NCBI GenBank assembly: GCA_943361925.1 | Contig: CALRIT020000008.1 | Span: 1-64,000 of the forward strand | DNA from: CAISCU01 sp943361925 | Lineage (GTDB): Bacteria > Bacteroidota > Bacteroidia > UKL13-3 | Length of the DNA: 64,000 nt | Direction of reading: 5' to 3' | Shown here: positions 8,300-15,912 of the stretch, piece by piece | Position numbering within the stretch: position 1 is the stretch's first letter | Layout: each line of letters opens with the position of its first letter | Made by a program: the position numbers and the translations under genes | Notes under the pieces: generated by a model | The model's database searches: none | What the model was told of the DNA's origin: nothing | Seen by the model: the letters and a program-made list of their open reading frames with translations, nothing else

Positions 8300-8987
8300 T
8301 TAATTACCGGCTTAAAGTGTTCTGAAATTGCATCGATTCTATCTGAATCTGTTATTGGGGTTGTGGGAATTACAGGACCAAAATCCCAAAGACTTTGCAG
8401 ACCATCTGCATCTGCATTATGAATTGCAGCAATTGAATAAGCCAGTCTTTTGTTTTCGAGTCGTGTGGTTTCGAGCTTCCAAAAGTATTCTTTGAAATAT
8501 CCATCAATAGCATATCTGGCAAACTCTAATTCGAGTTGGAAGAATGCATCAGGTGAATACCTAAGAACACCAAGAAAGAACTGAGAAAGAGCTTCTATTG
8601 TAAAAGGTCCATCCAACGGGTGAGTTGAATGGACCTCTTTTAGTTTGGGTCAGATTCCTGATTGCTTGGAGGGTTCATGACGTGAATTAACGCATCTGTT
8701 GCCCAGGCAATAATTTTTTGAACCTTATTAAAATCTGAAAGTTCTTCTTGAACTTCCTCCAATGGAACCTGCTTTTTTAAAGAGATGTGAGCAATTTTCC
8801 AAGCAACTTCTGTAAGAGTTACCACATCTTCCACAATAATTTTTGGTTCTTCTTCAGTTCCAATATTGTTGTAGGTAGATTGAATAATCTTTAATACATC
8901 GCTTGCAGATTTGCAGTTTAATTCTTTACAAATGGCAATTAATTGAGCCATTTTTAATTCAGGTTCTCTTGAACAAATAGTTATCAT
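8296..8987 (-). CDS. tail assembly chaperone G-T fusion made by -1 frameshift
   Basis: The T frame (106 residues from a TTG at 8616) has no good start of its own. It is continuous with the G frame if ribosomes slip -1 at CCCAAAC (8643-8649), one codon before the G stop. The fusion would be 230 residues: 115 from G, then LKEVHSTHPLDGPF and the rest of T. Lambda-like phages make G and G-T this way; G-T loads the tape measure with tail-tube subunits. The order chaperone then tape measure fits, and the T stop overlaps the tape measure ATG. Confidence 0.8.
8606..8649 (-). promoter_or_regulatory. programmed -1 frameshift signal
   Basis: Read on the minus strand, the parts are a C CCA AAC slippery heptamer in the right phase (8643-8649), a 7-nt spacer that contains the G stop codon (8636-8642), and a 12-bp hairpin with one G-U pair and the loop TCACCC (8606-8635). 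The heptamer obeys X XXY YYZ, and the -1 frame is open from here through the T frame. Confidence 0.85.
8640..8987 (-). CDS. tail assembly chaperone G
   Basis: A 115-residue, mainly helical protein (ELKMAQLIAICKELNCKSAS...) located between the tail-tube genes and the tape measure, the position of lambda gpG-type chaperones. Its last codons form the slippery site for the longer G-T product, and its stop TAA lies inside the spacer between slippery site and hairpin. No sequence family was recognised with certainty; the assignment rests on position, size and the frameshift signal. Confidence 0.75.
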   Translation of the reverse strand: MITICSREPELKMAQLIAICKELNCKSASDVLKIIQSTYNNIGTEEEPKIIVEDVVTLTEVAWKIAHISLKKQVPLEEVQEELSDFNKVQKIIAWATDALIHVMNPPSNQESDPN

Positions 8988-9013
8988 ACGGGGTTATTTT
9001 AAAAATTTACTAA

Positions 9014-9433
9014 TTAGGAAACAGTACCAACAGTAAGTGTTCCTGTAGCTTTAAGCGAAACAGAAACAGTGGTTACAGTATCGTTTTTGGTTTTTACATC
9101 GTTACCCAAAACATATACATACCCGGTTAATCTTACATCACCAGATTCATCAGAAAAATCCATCTGAATAGCTGTTTTGGTTTTGTTGATTTGCATACCA
9201 AGTAAATCAACAGCATAGTTTTTAGTTGGTGAACCTGGTTTCTTTTCATAATTCAACTCAAGCGAGAATTCGCCATTGTGAATTGTAGGGATGATATCTT
9301 CCCAACCCACAGAATCTTTGGTTGTGATATTTTCTGTGGCGGTTTTTAATGAGAAAGACTCGTCTTTCACATTGGCAACTGCTAATGTTGCAAGTTTGAT
9401 GCGGCTTACATTGCCTAATTTTGGATCTGCCAT
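9014..9433 (-). CDS. tail tube protein, short paralogue
   Basis: A 139-residue beta-rich protein with segments shared with the larger neighbour: a TATENITT motif near residue 30, IIPTIHN near 46, QINKTK near 82 and the KTKNDT pair near the end. It is likely a major tail tube or tail-terminator-associated subunit in a siphovirus tail. The two genes are adjacent and co-directional, so they arose by tandem duplication. Which of them builds the bulk of the tube cannot be decided from sequence. Confidence 0.7.
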   Translation of the reverse strand: MADPKLGNVSRIKLATLAVANVKDESFSLKTATENITTKDSVGWEDIIPTIHNGEFSLELNYEKKPGSPTKNYAVDLLGMQINKTKTAIQMDFSDESGDVRLTGYVYVLGNDVKTKNDTVTTVSVSLKATGTLTVGTVS

Positions 9434-9445
9434 TTTATTTTATAA

Positions 9446-10261
9446 TTAAATTTCTGTGAATGTTGCTGCATTTTTACCCGCCAAACTGCAAGAGAATTGG
9501 GTAGCGGTATCGTTTTTAGTTTTTAAATCGAAGCCTGATATGTAGGCATCGACTGTGATTTTAGTGTCTCCATCTAAATCGTTTGACCAAAGGGTTTGAA
9601 CCTTTGTTTTATTGATTTGGTAGTTCATTAACTCCTTAGCCATTAACTGAGAACCTTTGTAATCTGATAAGAACTCGCCACGACTTACCATTGTATCGCA
9701 TACATCTAATGATGTGGCGGTATCTTTTTGAATTCTAAAAGTAATAGGGTCAGTATCTCCTTCTAATGCTACAGAGTAACGAACCCATTCTGAAGTTAAA
9801 GTGATGGAAAGAGTTTCTGAATTGGTACCATCTGTAATGATAAGATTTACTTTGCCAGAACCTTTTGCATACAAAGAAGCCCAGTAATTACCTTCGCCAT
9901 CTGGAGTGATGATTTGCGAAACTTGAGAACCAGCATTAAATGTAATCTTGTTTGAACGAAGCTGGCCTTTTCTATCTTCGCCATAAGCAGCATTGATAGT
10001 AACTGCAGAATCTTTAGTCCATCCGGATTTTGTTAAATCTTCAGGGAATTGAAGGTAATTGTCTAAGTGAGCACAAACCAATCCATCAACAGAAGTAGAT
10101 AGATTGTGGATGGTAGGGATGATTTCTTCATACCCTTGAGAATCATCGGTTGTGATGTTTTCTGTAGCTGTTTTAAAGCTTACAGACTTAGCTTGAGCCA
10201 AAGCAACACGTTTGCCTTGAACATATAATCCGAAAAAATTACCTATGATTGGACCTTGCAT
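9446..10261 (-). CDS. tail tube protein with inserted beta-sandwich domain
   Basis: A 271-residue paralogue of the 139-residue protein next to it. The N-terminal (TATENITTDDSQGYEEIIPT) and C-terminal (YQINKTKVQTLW, DLKTKNDTAT) parts match. Between them, residues about 60-190 are an extra module beginning DNYLQFPEDLTKSGWTKDS and containing GNYWASLYAKGSG. That pattern is typical of carbohydrate-binding-module-like jelly rolls found in phage fibre and decoration domains. The insertion would project from the tail surface. Confidence 0.7.
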   Translation of the reverse strand: MQGPIIGNFFGLYVQGKRVALAQAKSVSFKTATENITTDDSQGYEEIIPTIHNLSTSVDGLVCAHLDNYLQFPEDLTKSGWTKDSAVTINAAYGEDRKGQLRSNKITFNAGSQVSQIITPDGEGNYWASLYAKGSGKVNLIITDGTNSETLSITLTSEWVRYSVALEGDTDPITFRIQKDTATSLDVCDTMVSRGEFLSDYKGSQLMAKELMNYQINKTKVQTLWSNDLDGDTKITVDAYISGFDLKTKNDTATQFSCSLAGKNAATFTEI

Positions 10262-10262
10262 T

Positions 10263-10682
10263 TTAGTTAGTATTAGCGATGATTAAATAATCTTGTTGAA
10301 GCATAAAAATTCCATCCAAAGCGGCGGCATCCTGATAATTGTCGCGGGTTGATTCGTAAGCAATTACTTGGATTGAGTGACCATATAAGGTTCCCGCTTG
10401 ACCATCAAGAGTTTGACGAACTTTGGTTGCTAAATCTGTAAGAACATCGTATGTATTAGCGTAAATCTCAACTTCTACCATCATATTGCCTAAGCCAGAA
10501 TTGCCATCCTTTGACCTGGTTAAATTAGAACCGGTACGGCGGTAAACAATATATGGTTCTTGTGCTGATGCTGATTGAGCTGCTACAATTGGATAAATTC
10601 TTTCATCAACTATATCGAATACACTTGATGTATCTCTAAGGATTTTGTAAACAACATTGGGAGTTTGCTCTAAGCTTTTCAT
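10263..10682 (-). CDS. tail terminator/completion protein (DUF3168-like)
   Basis: A 139-residue protein with features of the DUF3168 family: a helical start, DERIYPIVAAQ, EPYIVYRRTG near residue 47, and a later helix (YDVLTDLATKVRQTLDG). Members cap the tail tube end and join it to the head completion ring. It lies between the gp10-like connector and the tail tube genes as expected. Its start overlaps the stop of the upstream gene by 4 nt. Confidence 0.7.
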   Translation of the reverse strand: MKSLEQTPNVVYKILRDTSSVFDIVDERIYPIVAAQSASAQEPYIVYRRTGSNLTRSKDGNSGLGNMMVEVEIYANTYDVLTDLATKVRQTLDGQAGTLYGHSIQVIAYESTRDNYQDAAALDGIFMLQQDYLIIANTN

Positions 10683-11269
10683 TTTACTGTAAATCCTTTC
10701 CGCTTTGCAGCATTTTCGAAAGCTTCCATGAATAAGGCATTGCCCTCAGATTGAATTCTTTCTTTGTTATTAGAATAAGCCTTTTGCATAAAACCAATTG
10801 CTTTAGTTGCACCTAAGTTTTTGCCTGCATACGGGCGAAAGTACCAAGGACCTCGAAAACGTTCATAAGTAGAACGGGTAATTCCACCGGGTAATAAGTC
10901 TTTATCGTGCATACGGTTATCGGTACCATATTCAAGAAAGTGAGCATGGTTACCAGCATCAGGACCGCCACCTCTAATGTAGCGAGGACCAATCCAAACC
11001 TTACGATACCAATCTCTTTTACTTCTAAAAACTTGAATTGAACGATATAATGAACCTGTTTTAACAGGCAATTCACTACGAATTGCTGCCACTAATGGTT
11101 GAGCAACTGTTGTAACAATAGCATAAACTTCGCGCTGTGTTAATTGAACTTCTTGAAGTGCTTTAACAATATCATCAACGCCATACATAACAGCATACAT
11201 GGCTCCGCTTTCAGCCTTACGACCTCCCCTGCCAGCCTTAGCATCGAGTAATCTTTTTGCGGTACTCAT
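10679..11269 (-). CDS. HK97 gp10-like tail completion protein
   Basis: A 196-residue basic protein with the gp10-family pattern: a helix ending in IRSELPVKTGSLYRSIQVF (charged residues, then TG.L..SI), then KVWIGPRYIRGGG and NHAHFLEYGTDNR. The HA.flEyGT segment is characteristic. Such proteins complete the head-tail joint. It overlaps both neighbouring genes by 4 nt, so it is translationally coupled within the connector gene set. Confidence 0.8.
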   Translation of the reverse strand: MSTAKRLLDAKAGRGGRKAESGAMYAVMYGVDDIVKALQEVQLTQREVYAIVTTVAQPLVAAIRSELPVKTGSLYRSIQVFRSKRDWYRKVWIGPRYIRGGGPDAGNHAHFLEYGTDNRMHDKDLLPGGITRSTYERFRGPWYFRPYAGKNLGATKAIGFMQKAYSNNKERIQSEGNALFMEAFENAAKRKGFTVK

Positions 11270-11601
11270 GTTACAGCCTCCCCTGTTAATCTAAAAACTT
11301 CGTTGCGAGGGAAATTAGTATTAGGTTCATAACCTTTTACTTGATAACCAATTCCTTGAAATTCAAACCTGAATTTAGTATTGATGTTTAAATCATTTTG
11401 ACGAACATTGATTACAACAGACTTAACATCGTTTCTTTTATTGGCAATAAACTGCTCATTATTAGCGCGAGTATCTACAGCCCCATAAACTACACCTACA
11501 GAGGCATAGCTTACATTTTCACTACCATTATCTTCCGACTTGGAAATTGAAGGAGATAAAATTGTGATATCTTCATCGAATAATCCTGCATTTACAATCA
11601 T
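11266..11601 (-). CDS. head-tail adaptor (SPP1 gp16/head closure-like)
   Basis: A 111-residue beta-barrel-type protein: NAGLFDEDITILSPS at the start, VVYGAVDTRANNEQF in the middle and IGYQVKGYEPN near the end. This matches the size and strand pattern of head closure proteins that plug the portal exit after packaging. It sits between the gp6-like connector and the gp10-like protein and overlaps both by 4 nt. Confidence 0.7.
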   Translation of the reverse strand: MIVNAGLFDEDITILSPSISKSEDNGSENVSYASVGVVYGAVDTRANNEQFIANKRNDVKSVVINVRQNDLNINTKFRFEFQGIGYQVKGYEPNTNFPRNEVFRLTGEAVT

Positions 11602-12155
11602 ATTTGGCGAAGATTATTCCGGTAAAAATTTAAAGCACGTTTTGCAGCTTCAGGAATTACATCAGTTCCATTAGCACGATTATCGTACAAATGGCGAACA
11701 ATTGAATACAAAGCATTTTTTGCACGGTCTGGAACTGCATCAGCATTAGCACCTAAGCCTGCAACAAACTGAATGGTAATTTTTGGATTGTTAACATTCA
11801 ATTCAGGAGGATTAGGAATATGAATTCGAGCTGGCCAAACATCGAGATTGATAAAGTATTTAGAAGAATCTAATGTGGTTTCTGTACCTTCTACATTTAC
11901 ATACTTAATGTGAGCAATAGAAGAAACTTTACCCTTTCCAACCCTGATTTTGTAATCAGTAGGCCACTCTGTTAGAACTAACTTCCAAGTAGTATCGATA
12001 AATGATATCAATGCGTATTCCTCTGCCATATCAATAGCAGCCTTAATCATAGACTCAATAATTGAATCTTGACTTGAACTTGTAATGCGTGCAAAAAGCT
12101 TTGCATTACTTGTTGTAATTGGCTGCGATGATGGAGGGGTTACGACTGTATACAT
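11598..12155 (-). CDS. head-tail connector (gp6-like)
   Basis: A 185-residue protein whose first 75 residues are typical of the connector family: PITTSNAKLFARI, a long helix with IIESMIKAAIDMAEEY and then WKLVLTEWP. This helical fold makes the ring under the portal. The remainder (VPDRAKNALYSIVRHLYDNR) forms the second helical pair. Position after the capsid gene agrees. Confidence 0.8.
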   Translation of the reverse strand: MYTVVTPPSSQPITTSNAKLFARITSSSQDSIIESMIKAAIDMAEEYALISFIDTTWKLVLTEWPTDYKIRVGKGKVSSIAHIKYVNVEGTETTLDSSKYFINLDVWPARIHIPNPPELNVNNPKITIQFVAGLGANADAVPDRAKNALYSIVRHLYDNRANGTDVIPEAAKRALNFYRNNLRQI

Positions 12156-12159
12156 TTAA

Positions 12160-12417
12160 TTACTTTTTGGTAGTTTTTTTGGTAGTTGCCTCTGCAGATG
12201 GTTCAGGAGCTTGTTCTTCTTCCTTAGCAGGCTCTTGGACTTCTTTTTCAGGAGCTTGTTCTTCTAAAACTTCAGAAGATTCTTCAACAAATTCTTGAGC
12301 ACAACCGGCTGCGATTAAATCATTTGAAATTTCCTCTGGCATGTCGATAACATCACCAGGAGAATTTGAAAGAAAAAATGGTGCAAACGATGCTGATGCA
12401 ATAATTAGAATTTTCAT
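12160..12417 (-). CDS. small acidic phage protein after the capsid gene
   Basis: An 85-residue protein with an N-terminal part (FAPFFLSNSPGDVIDMPEE...DLIAAGCAQEF) that matches a small domain common after phage capsid genes. It is followed by a Glu/Pro/Ala-rich tail ending in KKTTKK. The tail is low complexity. It may be a head-associated or connector accessory protein. It sits between the phage tRNA and the gp6-like gene. Confidence 0.6.
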   Translation of the reverse strand: MKILIIASASFAPFFLSNSPGDVIDMPEEISNDLIAAGCAQEFVEESSEVLEEQAPEKEVQEPAKEEEQAPEPSAEATTKKTTKK

Positions 12418-12429
12418 ATTTTAAAAATT

Positions 12430-12505
12430 TGGTTGCGAGAGACAGACTCGAACTGCCGACCTTAAGAGTATGAATCTTACGAGCTACCAACTGCTCCATC
12501 TCGCG
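12430..12505 (-). tRNA. phage tRNA-Met (CAT), initiator-like
   Basis: A complete 76-nt cloverleaf with encoded CCA. The acceptor stem is CGCGAGA with TCTCGCA, giving a C1-A72 mismatch; the D stem is GAGC/GCTC with A11-U24; the anticodon stem TAAGA/TCTTA holds the loop TTCATAC (anticodon CAT); the T arm has TTCGAGT. C1-A72 and A11-U24 are hallmarks of bacterial initiator tRNA. The three G-C pairs at the base of the initiator anticodon stem are absent. It lies inside the late operon just after the capsid terminator. Confidence 0.9.
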
Positions 12506-12510
12506 ATTTT

Positions 12511-12535
12511 GAAAAGGGAGGGAAAACCCCTCCCT
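12511..12535 (-). terminator. terminator after the major capsid gene
   Basis: An 8-bp G/C-rich stem (12515-12522 with 12528-12535) is followed on the minus strand by a short T-run. It lies between the capsid gene and the phage tRNA. It may partly stop transcription or protect the 3' end of a capsid mRNA, since essential connector genes lie beyond it. Confidence 0.75.
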
Positions 12536-12575
12536 AATCTTATTAATCAATCAATAATCAAAAAAGAGCCTAATC

Positions 12576-13934
12576 TTAGGTAGTGATGTCTTTGATGTAC
12601 CCAAAGCATCCTTTTCTACGCAATTTGATATCCCAGAAAGTATCGATTTGAATTTCGATATTTCCAGTCTTTTTGCTTGAATATGGATCCACGATGATTT
12701 CCATTCCACCCCACTGCATCAAGAACAATTCTTCCCAGCTCGCAAAAATTAAAGCCGAATTAACGTTACCAGATGTACCTTTTGCAAGTGTACTTGGAAC
12801 ATTATTCGAAATAACACAAGCATAACCATTTACCGGAGTTAATGGGTCTGAAGTATTCCAGATATAACCAGAAGCACCACCCGATTCTTTTGGAATTTTC
12901 TTCATGGCTCCACGAACTTTAGCATTAGTGTAGTAACCCATGTTACCCATAATGCCATTAGCACCGCCAAGAGCTGACTCTAAGTCTACCACTTTAGCAT
13001 TGGTAATTGCACCACCGGCATTTGCATCAGATGTGATAGTTACCACATTAACACCATCACCAGAAGTATAGTTCAAAATACCTTTAGGATTTGAACCCGA
13101 ACCCGAACCATTGATGGCTTTTTCATCCAATCCGCGACCAATTGAGTTCAAAGCCTCATCTTGAATCCATCTTTCAACTTCAATTGAAGTTTGACGCAAC
13201 ATTTGAGTTGTGTATGGAATTAATACCGAAACTCTTTTTGGCTGGCCTTTGAATGAATCCATATTCAACTGAGTTGCTGAAGTTGAATCTTCCTCACCTT
13301 CCCAAGTTGCAGAAGCAACATTTTTACCAAATGGAACTTGGAAATCACCTCTTAAATCAGTGATAAATCTTGCCCCTAACTGACCTAAGCCAGACTCAGA
13401 ACGCAATGCACCAACGAAGAATGAATCCCCGATATCAGTAGCAACTGATAAACCTCCTTGGTCACCAGTTACAGAAGTACTTCCTGTTACAGAAACACTT
13501 CTTTTACTTCTGTGCTTACCAATCATTCTCAAGGCTTTTTCAGGAAGAATTAAAGAGTTAGTGCTCTTTACTAATCCTCTTTCTTGCATTTCTTTTTCGC
13601 CTTCTTGGTGCATTTCTGCTGCAAATCCAACCAATCCGCCTTTATCAGCAGCAGATCTAATCATTTCAGTAAAGCTGAAGTTCTTTTCGATTTCAGCACC
13701 TTCGCCTCCACCTAAGCCCATATCAACAGGAGCCATATTTTGCATTCTTAATTCTGCATTAAGTTTGCTTAATTCAGTATTCAGACCGCGAACCTCAGTT
13801 TCTAAGGTTTCAAATGACTTTAATTCGTCATCGGTCATGCTACGTTTTTCAGTTTCCAAAGTGTCACTGATGGCTTTGATAGCGGCCCTTTTTTCGTTGA
13901 GGTCCTTCTGAACCTCAGTGATTGTTCTTTTCAT
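12576..13934 (-). CDS. major capsid protein, HK97 family
   Basis: A 452-residue HK97-fold capsid protein. Residues about 1-70 are a coiled-coil scaffold (delta) domain rich in Glu, Lys and Leu. A basic linker (GKHRSKRSVSVTG, about 138-150) precedes the mature shell domain, with FQVPFGKNVASATW, a long spine helix (QDEALNSIGRGLDEKAING) and the terminal FWDIKLRRKGCFGYI. The protease encoded just upstream would remove the delta domain during maturation. Confidence 0.93.
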   Translation of the reverse strand: MKRTITEVQKDLNEKRAAIKAISDTLETEKRSMTDDELKSFETLETEVRGLNTELSKLNAELRMQNMAPVDMGLGGGEGAEIEKNFSFTEMIRSAADKGGLVGFAAEMHQEGEKEMQERGLVKSTNSLILPEKALRMIGKHRSKRSVSVTGSTSVTGDQGGLSVATDIGDSFFVGALRSESGLGQLGARFITDLRGDFQVPFGKNVASATWEGEEDSTSATQLNMDSFKGQPKRVSVLIPYTTQMLRQTSIEVERWIQDEALNSIGRGLDEKAINGSGSGSNPKGILNYTSGDGVNVVTITSDANAGGAITNAKVVDLESALGGANGIMGNMGYYTNAKVRGAMKKIPKESGGASGYIWNTSDPLTPVNGYACVISNNVPSTLAKGTSGNVNSALIFASWEELFLMQWGGMEIIVDPYSSKKTGNIEIQIDTFWDIKLRRKGCFGYIKDITT

Positions 13935-13946
13935 TTTATGTAAAAT

Positions 13947-14564
13947 TTAGAATTGTGTTTGTGATAATTTTATTCTTTCTAAGCTGCGTGAATAATCGAA
14001 TTCTGTAGGTGGTTCAAGTAGCTTTTTAGCTTCTTCCAATCCTCGTTTACCGATTGAAGTTTCTGTATAAGCTGGGAACGTAACAGGACCAACATCATAG
14101 AGTCTTTTGCAGCGTAACAGCGTGCAAAACCATTCTTCTCCTTTGCGCTCGAACTTGTATCCACCTTCTGATGAATCAAAAACTTCGAACTGGAATGAAC
14201 ATTGGCTGATATCTCCGCGAGATAAGCTAATAAGCAAATCGCGGGAAACAGTTGTGCCTGGATCTTCGTATTCAAAGAATAATCCTTTTGCATCAACACC
14301 AAGAGTTAAAGTTCCGGCTGTTGAACGGCCTAAAACATTGTTATCGCTGTGATTTAATAAACAACGAACATCATCTTGAAGAACTTCATTGAAGAAAGCA
14401 GGGTCGATAATTTCTTTATAACCGCCCAAATCTTCACTCATTGAGTTGAAAACAGCAGCATAACCACGAACAAATGTTTTACCATTTTCCTCGCGGGTTG
14501 TGAATCCACCCAATGTTGAGATGAGTGTTCTTATTTCTCTAAGTTGAAATTCAGGTTTTTTCAT
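13947..14564 (-). CDS. prohead protease (U35/HK97 gp4-like)
   Basis: A 205-residue serine protease with the family pattern: VRGYAAVFNSMSEDLGGY, the catalytic His72 in LLNHSDNN, and Ser123 in SQCSFQFEV. It cleaves scaffold domains during head maturation. It sits between the portal and capsid genes as in HK97, 12 nt from the capsid ATG. Confidence 0.92.
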   Translation of the reverse strand: MKKPEFQLREIRTLISTLGGFTTREENGKTFVRGYAAVFNSMSEDLGGYKEIIDPAFFNEVLQDDVRCLLNHSDNNVLGRSTAGTLTLGVDAKGLFFEYEDPGTTVSRDLLISLSRGDISQCSFQFEVFDSSEGGYKFERKGEEWFCTLLRCKRLYDVGPVTFPAYTETSIGKRGLEEAKKLLEPPTEFDYSRSLERIKLSQTQF

Positions 14565-14568
14565 TTTA

Positions 14569-15840
14569 TTAATTCGTTGGCGGAGTTTTAGGCTCTGCAG
14601 TTTTTTTCATTTGTTCAATTTTGGCATCATAGTATGCTTCGACTTTGCCATCAGGAATTGAGTTAAGAGGGAATAGCAATTGACTGGCTCCTTCTTTTTC
14701 GTTACGCTCGTAAAGTGAGCGAGCTTCGTTGCGGTCAAAGATTGAACCGGCAACTAATTTTGAAAGTGAATCAGCTTTAGCCACAGCATCAGCACGGATT
14801 AAAGACTCAAGATTGAATCTTGAATACTCACCACGAGCTGTGTTAAGTAACTTCATGTTGATTTCTTGCTCGATGTTGGTAGCCCAAGGCGCAATGGTTT
14901 GCAAAGCATAGTTTGCCGATGATTGCTCCATTGATGCGTAAGAAACTTTAGTCCAATCGAACAATTTATCGGGCGGGCAATTAAGCCACCTTGCTACATC
15001 TAAAATTGTGGTTCTTTTTGATTCTAAAAGTTGGAAATCTTCAGCACGAACTTGTACTGTGTGGTATTCCATACCTTCTTCGAGAATTGGAGTATTACCT
15101 GCTACATTTAGTCCTTGGTATTTTCCTCCTATTTCACTTCTTAGACGGTTAAAAGCGTTATCATCAAGTTTTCCAGGATGCTTAAAGTAATCGCGAACAA
15201 GGGTTCCATTTTCGAGTAACTTTTCTGCTAAAGCTTCATTTCCTAAGCCAATACCAAGTGATTTTGCAGCGTATTTAAGGACCGAATCACCCCAATAAGG
15301 ATTGTCTCCTAGTCCTTTAAAGTGCAAAATGTCATTAGAACTAAACATTCCATTGATGGGACCAGTTCTATCAACAATTCTGTAAAATACTTCGAGTGTA
15401 TACTTATCCTGCCACAGAGTAACCTTGTTAGCAGGCACAAATTCAAGTCTTAATTTTGGAATTCTATGGATGATTGCGAATGAATTACCTCTGATTTGCA
15501 ACCATTTCATTGTAGTTTCTAAAAACTTATACTTAGAAACACGGCCTATTGGGTCAACTTCTGACCGAAATAGTCTTGAAACCTCATTATTGAGATATTC
15601 TTTGCTTCCGTTTATATCTGTATAGAATCCGATTGAAATTCCAGCTACATCCTGACTGATCAATCTTACACCTTGGTAGAATGCAGATAGTTTTTGCGCT
15701 GTAGAATGGTTAGCTGTAGTTGTGCCCGGACCAATGCCCAGAGCTGATAATAATTCCTTTGATGGTGTTGTCAAAGAACTGCCATCACTATCGCGAGACT
15801 GTTTTTTGCTTCTTGATATGTTAAGACCTAATATTTTCAC
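14569..15840 (-). CDS. portal protein, HK97 family
   Basis: A 423-residue portal protein, the twelve-subunit ring through which DNA enters and leaves. Typical pieces are SAFYQGVRLISQDVAGI near 50-65, KYKFLETTMKWLQIRGNSFA near 105, DILHFKGL near 168, and the clip/stem region DVARWLNCPPDKLFDW near 280. It starts with GTG at 15840. The GTG overlaps the stop of a 19-codon frame (GTGA), so initiation may be coupled to that leader. Confidence 0.93.
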   Translation of the reverse strand: MKILGLNISRSKKQSRDSDGSSLTTPSKELLSALGIGPGTTTANHSTAQKLSAFYQGVRLISQDVAGISIGFYTDINGSKEYLNNEVSRLFRSEVDPIGRVSKYKFLETTMKWLQIRGNSFAIIHRIPKLRLEFVPANKVTLWQDKYTLEVFYRIVDRTGPINGMFSSNDILHFKGLGDNPYWGDSVLKYAAKSLGIGLGNEALAEKLLENGTLVRDYFKHPGKLDDNAFNRLRSEIGGKYQGLNVAGNTPILEEGMEYHTVQVRAEDFQLLESKRTTILDVARWLNCPPDKLFDWTKVSYASMEQSSANYALQTIAPWATNIEQEINMKLLNTARGEYSRFNLESLIRADAVAKADSLSKLVAGSIFDRNEARSLYERNEKEGASQLLFPLNSIPDGKVEAYYDAKIEQMKKTAEPKTPPTN

Positions 15841-15896
15841 GCGATTCTGATAAGCAAATCTTGTGAATAGGGACGGGATGAACCGACAAGGTTCAT
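15837..15896 (-). CDS. possible 19-codon leader peptide before portal
   Basis: A frame from an ATG inside the 24-nt hairpin repeat encodes a 19-residue peptide beginning MNLVGSSRPYS. Its TGA overlaps the GTG start of the portal gene. This could couple portal translation to the hairpin. The peptide itself may have no function and the frame may be chance; the overlap is the only support. Confidence 0.3.
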   Translation of the reverse strand: MNLVGSSRPYSQDLLIRIA

Positions 15897-15900
15897 GTTA
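15877..15900. repeat. 24-nt hairpin repeat, copy 2 (identical to 4245-4268)
   Basis: Identical over 24 nt to the element at 4245-4268, with the same ATGAACC / GGTTCAT inverted repeat. It lies in the 72-bp gap between the 79-residue hypothetical gene and the portal. Sequence on both sides of the 24 nt differs between the copies. No T-run follows on either strand. Confidence 0.8.
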
Positions 15901-15912
15901 ATTTGTGGGGGA

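Noticed and set aside
8296..8616. T frame as an independent gene starting at TTG 8616
   Set aside because: The TTG lies inside the frameshift hairpin without a start context; the -1 fusion explains the frame better.
12353..12550. 65-residue frame on the minus strand across the phage tRNA and terminator
   Set aside because: It overlaps the tRNA, the hairpin and the start of the 85-residue gene; a better explanation exists for each part.
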